64,000 bases of DNA, from the NCBI GenBank assembly GCA_001692895.1, contig KV748211.1:868001-932000 (forward strand). Direction: 5' to 3'. This DNA comes from Cenococcum geophilum 1.58. Its lineage: Eukaryota > Ascomycota > Dothideomycetes > Gloniales > Gloniaceae. Made by a program: the position numbers and the translations under genes. The stretch's first letter is position 1; each line of letters starts with the position of its first letter. Positions 46,701-56,606 of this stretch are shown in pieces. The notes under the pieces were generated by a model that did no database searches, was not told the DNA's origin, and saw only the letters and a list, made by a program, of their open reading frames with translations.

Positions 46701-49700
46701 GTAAATATATTAAGCACTTCCTCCCTAAAAACGTAGATAAGCTGCCCCCTTACCAACTATAGGACTATAAAATTAAGATTACCCCCGGAAACTAGGCCTT
46801 ATACTATAAAAACAGACCACTTTTACTTGCTAAACTTAGGTGTGTAAAAAAGTGGATTAATAAGATGCTAGATAAGGGTTTTATCCGCAAATTAACCTCA
46901 CTAGCTACTATACCACTCCTCCTCGCTACTAAGCCTGGCGGTAGTATATAAATCTACTATAATTACTAAGGCCTAAACATAGTTACTATTAAGAATTAAT
47001 ACCCACTACTACTAATCCGCGAGACACTTAACGCACTCTATAGTACTAAGTACTTTACTAAACTTAATATAATTGCTGCGTTTAACCGAATCCGGATTGT
47101 GGAGGGCTATAAGTAGCTTATAGCATTTATTACCCGGTTTGGACTCTATAAAATACTAGTTATACTATTTAGCCTCTATAACGCACCCGCTATATTTTAA
47201 AACTATATTAACTATATTCTACATAACGCCCTTAATAACTACTATACTGCCTATCTTAATAACGTCCTTATCTTTTCTAAAACACGCGCTAAGTACACTA
47301 AGTATATAAATAAAGTTATCTAAAGACTTGGCAATGCTAAACTTTATATTAATATTAATAAGTCTAAGTTCTACTCTACTAAAACAAAATACCTCGGCTT
47401 AATTATCTTGACTAATAGTATAACTATAGACCCTAAGAAGGTATAGGCCTTATAAAAATAGAAGGACCCGATATCAATTAAAGAACTATAATAATTTCTT
47501 AGCTTCGCGAACTTCTACTAATAATTTATCTAAGGCTACTCTACTATTGCTACACCTATAATAAAACTCCTAAAGAAGGATATCGGATGGCTATAGGGAC
47601 TAAAATAAGCTAAATCATTTAAGGCCCTTAAGGAAGCCTTTACTTTAGCACTAGTACTAATATACTATAACTATATAAAGAAAACAGTGGTAGAGACAGA
47701 TATATCAAATTAGGCTTCCGGCGGAGTCCTTTCCCAGTATAATAATAACAGAAAATTAAAACTGGTCGCATTCTTCTCCGCAAAGTACTCTACGCTAAAG
47801 TATAACTATAAGATCTATAATAAAGAACTCTTAGCTATTATTAAGGCTTTAGAGGAATAGCGCCCTAAGCTATAAGGGACTAAGGAGCTGTTTAAAATTA
47901 TTACCGACTACAAGAACCTATAGATGTTTATAACTACTAAGTAGCTAAACTAGCGCTAAGTCTAGTAGGCAGAGTTCCTTTTATAGTTTAACTTTGTAAT
48001 TATATACAGACCTAGCAGTAAAGCCACGCTCCCTAACGCCCTAAGCTGGCTACTAGGAATAAGGCTTAAGGACACTAATAATAAACGCCTCCGCCACTAA
48101 GCCTAAGTTGTTATACCACCCTAAAAAGTTAACCCTATAATCTTAGAAAAATTACTATATAAGTCCCGTAACTCTAATAACGCAAAGTTTATAGCCGCTC
48201 TAGACCCTAAAATAGCTAAAAAGTTACTAGATAAGTTAATTTGGCTAGGATACTAGGAGAACAAACTCGCAAGAAATATAGTAGCAGCCCTATATAATCG
48301 GAAAGCTTACTATTAGCTAAAGAAGATTAGGAAACTACTCTATTGCGATAAGTTAGAATATAGTATCGTTAATAGATAGATCTACTTCCGCTAACGTCTC
48401 TTCGTCCCTAACGCCCTAGACCTTCGCCTAGAAGTTACCTATCGCTTTTATAGCAGCGGCCCCGCTAGTTACCCTAGCTAGGTTAAAACTTTTAACCTCT
48501 TAAACCGAATATACTAGTGGCTAGGAATCTCCTAGTTCACGGCTACTTTTGTTAAAGATTATGCCCTATACTTTCGCACTAAGACCCCCCATTTTACCCC
48601 ACCCGGTTTCCTAAAGCTACTAAAATTACCCGCCCGCCTATAGACCGATATCTTAATTAACTATATTATAACGCTACTAGTATACCAATGCCACGGTAAG
48701 GCATATGAATATATCCTTATTATTATAGACCGCCTAATTAAAATATAATACCTTGTCCTAGTAATAGGACTCTTAACAGAGGAGCTAGTTAATGGCTTTA
48801 TTAACAACGTATATAAGCTCCACGGTATACTGAGCACGATTATCTCTAATCATGGCATATAATTTGTTAGCGACTTCTAGTAACGACTAAGTAAACGCCT
48901 TAAGACAACCTTGTAACTAAGCTTAGCCTAATACCTAAAAACGGACGGCTAAACCGAAATTATTAACGCTGCCGTAAATAAATACCTTTGTGCTTTTGTT
49001 AGCTTTATATAGGACAACTAGGTTAACTACCTACCGCTTACTAAGTTTGCTACAAATAACCAAGTTAACAAGAGTATAGGTATCTCCCCATTTTTTGCAA
49101 ACTATAGCTTTAACCCTCGCCTTAGAATTAAGCCTACTGGCCCCCGCCTACTAACACTATTAGTATAAGCAAAGAAGGAGTTCTTTTATATAGACTCTAT
49201 GGCTAACCGCTTTAAGCGGATATTAATATAGCTTAAGGCCCTAGCCCGGATTTTATAGTAACGCTATAAAGATAATGCTAATACCCGTAGGGATAAAAGC
49301 GCGTTATTCTACGAAGGCGATATAGTTATAGTTAGCTTAGAAAATATGAAGATAAATAGACCTAAAAAGAAATAGGACGACAAATGGGACGGCCTGTACC
49401 CCGTACTCGCAGTATACCGAGGGGTAGTCGTAGTAAACCTCCTAGACTACATCCGAGTAAATAAATCCTTTTATACATCTAAGGTCCGCCTCTAGGCTGC
49501 TAAAGAGATCCCTGGCTAAGCAAATATTAATACTATAGAGCGTTATAATATACAAGGACGAGTAGTAGAAAGAGATAATAATGGCAATATAGAAGACAAA
49601 TAGGAGTTTAAGAAATTTTTTAATGTATATAACGAAGACCCCTAGGGCCTAACTTATAAGATTAAATGGAAATATTATAAGGATACAACCTAGCAGCTAG

Positions 49701-49807
49701 AGGAAGACCTAAAGGGTTATAAATAAGCTGTACAGCGCTTCTATAAGTAACACCCTAAAAAGCTAGGACCCCTAGACTGGGTATAAGATAAGGAAAAGTT
49801 ATACTAA
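43785..49807 (+). pseudogene. gypsy 3 gag-pol polyprotein with chromodomain
   Basis: Gag starts at the ATG 43785-43787 (MTET...). A zinc knuckle with LTCGLPSY...DTYNP lies at about 44835-44875; its last Cys has become Tyr. Reverse transcriptase shows [13 protein letters not shown] and NAPAIF, with the catalytic site YLNN at 47252-47263 where YLDD is expected. RNase H (YKIYNKELLAIIKALEE) lies at about 47810-47860. Integrase spans about 48400-49350 (NALDLRLEV..., VYQCHGKAYEYILIIIDRL). The C-terminus is a chromodomain (YKIKWKYYKDTT, QLEEDLKGYK; about 49655-49725) and the stop is 49805-49807. TAG/TAA stops are scattered throughout, and Ns at 44274-44279 and 46474-46536 interrupt the frame. It belongs to the same broad chromovirus group as gypsy 2 but differs in sequence. 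Confidence 0.9.
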
Positions 49808-50136
49808 GGTCGCGGTCAACCACCGTATTAAAATTTATGGTGATTAAAATGTTATAAAACTTTAACCAGCGGTTAAAGTTGTCTAATTAGCTAAATTCTC
49901 GCTAAGAAACGCTACGCGGATTAATTCGGGTGGCAGTATAGAGTTCTGCCAACCTTACTTACTAAACTAACTAATTAAGATTTTCTATGCCCGGCATGGA
50001 AAATTACTATTAGCTTGGTTAAGGGCGGTAAGCGGAACTAATATCTTTACGGTAAAAAATAGGCAACCCTATATACTGCCTATTTTTAAGTTATCTATTT
50101 AGTTTGGGGACCAAACTATCTAGGGGAGAGGAGTAC
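49808..50136 (+). other. gypsy 3 3' untranslated region
   Basis: Non-coding sequence between the pol stop and the 3' LTR, ending in the polypurine tract. The words TTTAACCGGCGGTTAAAGTTGTC at about 38732 in gypsy 2 and TTTAACCAGCGGTTAAAGTTGTC here (49860-49882) are nearly identical, so the two elements share a conserved 3' UTR palindrome. Confidence 0.7.
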
Positions 50137-50323
50137 TATTACGGCACTAACCTGACGCATACTATTTCATACTATCTTGTACTATTTCCTACTGTTAGCT
50201 AGCCCACCACTAGCGACTTGGCGGCCGGCCCTACTATTTATATACAATACCCCCTTTCTACCTTCTTCCCCTCTTCATACCATAACGTAGTTATTTAGTT
50301 TACTTTATTGCAGCACTGTAACA
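50137..50323 (+). repeat. gypsy 3 3' LTR
   Basis: Partner of 43409-43595, same length, followed by the GGGTC duplication. Confidence 0.95.
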
Positions 50324-50517
50324 GGGTCGCGCAAGCCTATATAATTAGATTGTCTATAAACAAGAATCTAAAGCTAAAGAAAAGGAAAGGAAAGGATAAG
50401 CAGCAACGCGAGGAGTTATATATAATCCCCTAGTCACGTAAGAGTTACGTAAGCCCTACGTCTACCATAGCTGCCGCTTTCTGCTAGTGCCGTAACATAG
50501 AGCGTTATATAGAGCGT
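50324..50517. other. Spacer with a short Lys-rich plus-strand frame
   Basis: About 190 bases. A plus-strand frame from the insertion site reads ...YITRLSINKNLKLKKRKG... with few stops. It could be the basic C-terminal end of a transposase interrupted by gypsy 3, but there is too little to name it. Confidence 0.3.
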
Positions 50518-50519
50518 TA

Positions 50520-50648
50520 TCCCTTAACCCGTTAATTTAGGTCCTACGGTTATCAATAAGGGACTAGCCAATTAGAGAACTTGGTTTAATACAAGTACCT
50601 AATTAAATCCAGTAGTAAATTCTCTAAGGACCCTAACGTGTTAAGGGA
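50520..50648. mobile_element. 129-bp MITE with TA target duplication
   Basis: The left end TCCCTTAACCCGTT and right end AACGTGTTAAGGGA are inverted copies (about 21-25 bp including the following ..GGTCC/GGACC.. block). TA flanks both sides (50518-50519, 50649-50650). Such size, ends and TA preference fit a non-autonomous mariner/Fot1-like element. No coding capacity. Confidence 0.8.
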
Positions 50649-50650
50649 TA

Positions 50651-51190
50651 GTATATTAGTGCTACGTATTAGTAAAGCCTTAGAGATCTAAATAGGGCTT
50701 TAAGCAGAGCTTTATNGAGAGCTTTTGNAGAGCTTCGTGTAGAGCTTTATNTAGAGCCTCTACTATCTACTATAAAAGATCGGTAAAAATCGCTAAGCCG
50801 TAGCGGCGTGTATTGTCCTCTATTAAAACAATATACCCCCTATAGCCCCACTAATATAACTCTATATTTTATAAATAGAGTCCTATTCTATAGCTCTATT
50901 TTAGGGCTATAAAATAAGCTATTATTTATTGACCCGAGGTACGAGTGGTCTATATATTCGGGTCCTAGATTTTAAACTTTGCTAAGCCTGCTTCTAATTG
51001 GTTCAAAAAAAAAAAAAAGTTGCGGACGGTAAGTTATAGCAGAATTCACGTGACGAACTTTAAAATATTAGAACATTAAAATATTATACACGTACCTTTT
51101 GAGATCAGCCTTTTGGAGGACGGAGCTCGATTATCTATATTATACACCCCCCCCCTAATACGCAGTATTTAAGTTAAGAGAGGGAAGATA
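50651..51190. other. Spacer with minisatellite remnant and A-tract
   Basis: 50695-50760 carries AGAGCTTTATNGAGAGC-like words with Ns, resembling the 42.2-kb minisatellite. 51006-51019 is a run of 14 A. 51146-51154 is a C run followed by AATACGCAG. No gene is seen. This may include the 5' UTR of the LINE. Confidence 0.5.
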
Positions 51191-51329
51191 GAGACGATAG
51201 AGGGGGAAGGAGGCTTGTTACGTCAATCGTGTTGGGAACACGTTAAGACAGCCAAGGCCTTTAAACACGATAGTTACGAGAGTAATATAAAAGATACGGT
51301 TCACGTGGCAGCAGTAGCCCCTAGGGCAC

Positions 51330-52530
51330 CACGATCGAAGCATATAGGGAAAAAACTACGTCCTAAGGATTAGATAGGGTTAATAAGAAACCGCGTAATA
51401 GCTAAAAAGAGAGCAGAGCAATCAGTAATAATAGCTATTATAGCAAACTAAGTAATAACTAAGAAGATAAATACAACAAGTATACAGATTAAGGTGCTAA
51501 CTAACCTAGTTATATTACTACTAGGGGCAATAAAGGAACAGAAAGAGGCATAAGCAAACTAAATTAAAGCTCTTACCGAAATATTCATAGAGCAAATTAA
51601 CGCGCTTAGAGTAGAGGTTATAGAAAAGATGGAGGTAATCTAGACCTAACTGTTTAATATTTAAACACCACTAAGCGCGGATCCGTTGTACGTGGAGGTT
51701 GCCTATATACCGCCAAACAGTCAACTAAGCAACTTAACGTCCTTCCCATTAAGGAATACTATACCATTAACTATCACCGATACGCTATACTGCATAGTTA
51801 ATATATCTAGAGTTAAAGAAGAAAATAAGAATGAAGCATAACTGGGGGTAATTAGGTAAGCAATTAAAAATGGTATATACATAACGGAAGGCCACAAGAG
51901 CTAGCGCTATACAGCAGTAATTAAAGACCCCAGGAACCCCGTACGCATTAGGATAACTTATAGGAATAAAGTTAAGCTTTAATATATAAAAGAAGCGGCC
52001 TAAAAGACCTTAGCACCTAGTGTTTGGGTACTGTAAGACTAGCTCTACCTAGTAAAAATTAACAACGCTAACTAAACAGCAGTTCTTAACCAGGAAGGAA
52101 AGATTTAAGATAAAGTAGTGGAGGTGCTAGGAAAAGAGAATAATGTATACATAGCCCAGATAGGATGGCTTAGTAAAAAAGACATAGGAAAGGTATATGG
52201 ATTAATGGTTGTATATATTACTAAAAGTAGTAAGGCAGCACGGTTACTATAGGATTAATACTTTTATATTATAGGGGAATCAGCCTACATTAGAACCTAT
52301 AAACCTAAAAGCGGTCTAACGCAATACTACTAGTGTTAGACACTAGGACATAAAGCATTTATATACACAAGACCGCAAGTATATACTAGATGCGCTTAAG
52401 AAGGACATTATTATAACAACTGCTAAGGATAGATTTTAAAGTGCATACCTTGCGGAGGACCACATGAATTATTTAGTAAAAATTATCAAGTGCTTTATCC
52501 TACCCGCTATACATAAGACACTTTAGGTAC
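51330..52530 (+). pseudogene. LINE ORF1 (gag-like, zinc-knuckle)
   Basis: Plus-strand frame with TAG/TAA stops. A basic, coiled-coil-like N-terminus (about 51380-51640) is followed by a middle domain with VRIRITYRNKV and SVWVL, and then three CCHC-type knuckles at about 52325-52495 (TLGHKAF; TRCA.EGHYYNNC; KCIPCGGPHELFSKN). Some ligand residues are changed, such as H to Y. ORF1 proteins of LINEs coat the RNA and act as chaperones. This copy is inactive. Confidence 0.8.
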
Positions 52531-55500
52531 TTTAACTAAATGTCTAAAAGTAGAGTATAGTACAGCAGAGCCTAATAAACGATAAACAACTAAAAGACTT
52601 TGGAGTGTTAGTAATATCAGAGCTATACGTATAGAAAACGGATAATATAGTTGTAATAGTCCCTATAGGACACCTAAATTAGACTAAGGTAATACCCACG
52701 GCCTAGTATAAAGAGAGGTGGGCGGTATAGAGCATGCTATAGATTTGAAAAGACATTAAGGCCGTATAGGTGCCAGTATAATCAGCAGACCTTACCGCGG
52801 CAGTGCTGCGCCTTCCCAATAGATTAGTACTGGTGGTATTAGTATACATTAAGGAAAAGAATACAGAAGCACTATAGGATATAACTAGTAAACTATGCTA
52901 ACTAATCTAAGAAATATAGAACAAGATAGGTATATAAACCGATATAATACTCACAGGAGACTTTAATCGGCACGATTAGCTATGGGGAGGAAATGACGTC
53001 TTGCTAGCAAGATAGGAAGAAGCCAACCCAATTATTAATCTTATAGGAAATCACTCCCTGTATAGCCTGCTGCCTAGGGATATAAAAATATAGTAAAATG
53101 GCAACTGTAAGACAACGATTAACCTAATCCTAGCATTAGATAAGCTAGCATCTATAATGGTAAAGTGCACTATACATAAGACAGAACACGGATCTAATTA
53201 TAGGGCAATTAAGATAATATTTAATATTACGGTCCCTAAACGCGCTATAGAATAGAGAATGCTTTTTAAGAATATATTATAGAATAAAATTAGGAATAGG
53301 ATTGCTACCGCCCTCCGTATTATCCTAGTGGACGGTAGAGTATAGTAGCAAACAGACCGGCTTATGGAGGTAGTGCTAGAGGCAGTCTACGTATTAACTC
53401 CGAAATTTAGACCGTCACTATATATAAAAAGGTGGTGGATAATAGACATTATAAAGCTCCGCCGGGTATACACTTACTAGAGAAACTAGGCAAAGAACCA
53501 ATGCTAAGTGGGCCAGATAGTACCAGAACTAGAGCAATAAGTAAAGGAGGCCTTAAAGGAATACTATAATGCAATACGGAAACAGAAAAGGACATATTGG
53601 AACGACTTCCTGGCCGATAATATAAATATTTAGTAAGCAGCAAAATACCTTAACCTAAGCGGCAACTTAGTGTTTAATAAGATACCACTATTAGTAAGGA
53701 TAGATAGATCTACTATAAAAGGCAAAGATAAGCAAGCAGCGGAGCTATTAACTATATTCTTTCCCCTGCTGCTAGCAGAAATAGAGGACAAGGGTCTACG
53801 GCCTCAATAAACGCCAACACCAATACCGCGTCTTATAATGGAAGAGGTAGAACGGAAGATATTTGCGGCAAAGCCTTAGAAAGCGCTAGGGGACAACGGC
53901 CTACTAGCAATAGTGTAAAGGCAGATATGGCCGGTAATAAAAGATAGGGTCCTACTCCTCTTTCAGACCTCACTAGACGAGGGCAACCATCCTAACCAAT
54001 AGAGAAATGCTAAGATTATACCGCTTAAGAAGCTAAATAAAGGAGACTATATAAAGGCAAGGGCATAGAGGCCTATCTCTCTGCTATCTACGTTAGGTAA
54101 GGTGCTAGAGTCTATAGTTACCAAAAGAATATCGCACGCGGTAGAGACCTTTGGACTACTACCTATAAATTACTTTAGGGTAAGGAAGAAGCGCTCTACT
54201 AAATAGGCGCTACTACTACTGCAAGAATATATCTACAACGCATAAAGGTCTAAGAAGGTGCTTAGCCTTATTAGCTTTAATATAAAGGGTATATATAACG
54301 GAGTATATAAAGAGAGGCTACTACAGAGGCTTATAGCAAGAGGTATACCGCCAGTGCTAGTGCGGTGGATTAATGCATTCTGCTCTAATCGTATAGCGAC
54401 TATCTTAGTTAACGGCCATACCTCCAACTAGTAACAGTTACTACAAGTAGAACTACCGTAAGGATCGCCGCTCTTGCTAATACTATTCCTCTTTTTTAAC
54501 GCCGATCTAGTCTAGCACCGGCTTAATATAAAGGGAGGCTTAATGGCGTTTGTGGATAACTATAATGCATAAGTTACAGGACTATCGGCAGTAGTAAACT
54601 GCAAAGGTATTTAGGCTATTATTAATAGAGCAATAAACTGGGAGAAACGAAGCGGCGTAACGTTTAAAGGTAAAAAGACTATACTAATACACTTTATAAG
54701 AAACGCGGACCGGACTAATACTACCCCGTTTATAATTAAAGGAAAAATAGTTATACTAGGGCATATAGCTAAGATCCTAGGGGTAGTTATAAATGCGGAG
54801 CTTTAGTATAAGCAATATATCGCAAAAGTAGCCACTAAGGGCCTTATCGCAGCTATAGCACTAAAGAGACTTTAGATAGTATCCCCTTTAACTATAAAAC
54901 AACTATTTAGGGCAACAGTAGCGCCGGCGGTGGACTACGCCTTAAATATCTAGATACACGCCTATAGGGGTTCCGCTATAGCCGCAATAAATAAAGTACA
55001 AAAAATTAGAGCGTAGGCAATTATAGGAACTTTCTATACAGTAGCTACGGTTATTGGGGAGGCCGAAATAAGTATACGGTTAGTACACAAGCGGTATTTA
55101 GAAAGGGCCACTAAGTTATAGGTTAACCTTAATACGCTATATAAGACGAACCCGCTCTTAAGGCTCCGCATAAAGGTGCTCTAGAGGTTCACGTCCCTAC
55201 TATAGAAGATAGCCTATATACATTAATATACACCAACAGATAAGATGGAGGTTATTCAGCCCTACGTAGTACCACTATAGGAGGACCGACTGCCTATAAG
55301 TATTAACCTAGATAAAGATAGGGTAACTAAAGCCGCTAACTCTACCTAAGGTATATAGATCGCAACAAGCTTGTCTAGGAGGAGAGGCATAGTAGGAATA
55401 AAAGGTGTTATCTATAACACCCTTAGTAATACGCTAAATAGGGAAGCTGTTATATACTTAATTACACTAGAACTAAAAGTAGAACAGAACCTATATATAG

Positions 55501-56545
55501 CTAAACTAGCGGCAATATTAATGGTAATAAGGTGCTTACCGCCAGATCTATAAGAGAGATAGATTACTATATTTACTAGTAATTAGGCAGCACTACTAGC
55601 AATTAGCCAACCTAAGTAATAATCCGGCTAAATAAGTATTGCATAGATCTATAACACAGCCCATATATTAAGGCAAAGAAGTAACTATTTTCTTATTACA
55701 TGGGTCCCTTAAGGGGAGTTCAAACTAGGCAAGAAGGCAAAAGTAGCAGCACGGCGAGCCACTACATAAGGACGCCTACCGTGAGGACAACAATACTAGG
55801 CTAAGGCTATAATAATAAACACCACAAGAACAAAACAGTGGGGTAGGAAAACACTACTAGAAAAAGTAGGAAGGTATTTAAGAAAAATAGATATAGTACT
55901 ACCAGGTAAACATACCCGTAGGCTATATAACTCCCTTAAGCAAGAAAAGGTAAACGTGTTAGCCTAGTTATAGACAGGAATAATATAACTTAATAGGTAT
56001 CTACACCATATTAAAGCGGTAGAATTAGATTAATATAATTACGGATAGGCAAGAGAAACAGTTAAATACTTTCTCTTTAGGTGTATAAAATGGACATTAT
56101 ATTAAGAGCAAATACTACAGCAAACAGACATAAGAAGAGGCAGCTTATCCTTCTATCTTAGGGGGAAGGCGTTAAGCAACTCTAGACAGTAGACACTAAA
56201 CGTAGACGCGGTCCGAGCGATAGTAAAATACGCAATAGCCACCAGACAACTTAAGGCAGAATTAAATTAATAACCCGTCCACTATAGTCAGAAACTTCCC
56301 CCCCCTCCTCTACGCTTTAACCAACCCATACTACGCACCCTCATGCCACCAGCAGATCTCGCTTTAATCGCCGAAGATAGGACACTAAATACTTGGAGGA
56401 ACAGCCCCCCAAGACCACCTGCTACTAACTACCTACAAGATCTCGTAGAATAAGGCATAAGTAACACTAGGGAATACTAAATAAGGCATATATACGGGCT
56501 TGTACGAGAATATAGCAAGACTAAAGGAAGCGTAATTATGTAATA
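52515..56545 (+). pseudogene. LINE ORF2 (endonuclease, RT, RNase H)
   Basis: The endonuclease starts near 52517 (V..LNV.K), with ISELYV at about 52610, the catalytic LTGDFNRHD at about 52949-52975 and SNYRAIK at about 53193 (SDHRAI in active enzymes). Reverse transcriptase shows PISLLSTLGKVLE at about 54074, LPQGSPLL-type sequence with the Gln codon now TAA at about 54450-54480, and LMAFVDNYNA at about 54541-54570, where FADD/FVDD is expected. RNase H-like sequence (IFTSNQAALLAI) lies at about 55570-55605. The C-terminal part continues to about 56545. Stops are TAG/TAA. It once nicked target DNA and copied its RNA in place. Confidence 0.88.
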
Positions 56546-56606
56546 TAGTACTAGTGCCCTTTAGGCTTAGTGCCTCCGGGCGAAATAAACTTCATCATCA
56601 TCATCA

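Larger units (their letters stand above)
43409..50323 (+). mobile_element. Complete Ty3/gypsy chromovirus 3
   Basis: Two 187-bp LTRs (43409-43595, 50137-50323) with ends TGTCACAG...TGTAACA, and the 5-bp duplication GGGTC at 43404-43408 and 50324-50328. The purine-rich GGGGAGAGGAG at 50123-50133 is the polypurine tract. The internal region carries gag, RT, RNase H, integrase and chromodomain. The right LTR is more strongly mutated than the left (TGTCACAG against TATTACGG). Length 6915 bp. Confidence 0.95.
51191..56606 (+). mobile_element. Tad1-like non-LTR retrotransposon (LINE)
   Basis: Two consecutive plus-strand coding regions: ORF1 with three zinc knuckles, then ORF2 with AP-type endonuclease, reverse transcriptase and an RNase H region. 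This arrangement matches the Tad1 group of fungal LINEs. The 3' end is placed after the repeated CAT units in TTCATCATCATCATCAC at 56590-56606, a plausible simple-repeat tail, and the Helitron follows immediately. The 5' end is uncertain; no target duplication was found. Confidence 0.85.

Noticed and set aside
53449..54427. Minus-strand open frames at 53449-53643 and 54233-54427
   Set aside because: Antisense shadows of LINE ORF2, whose plus-strand domains are clear.
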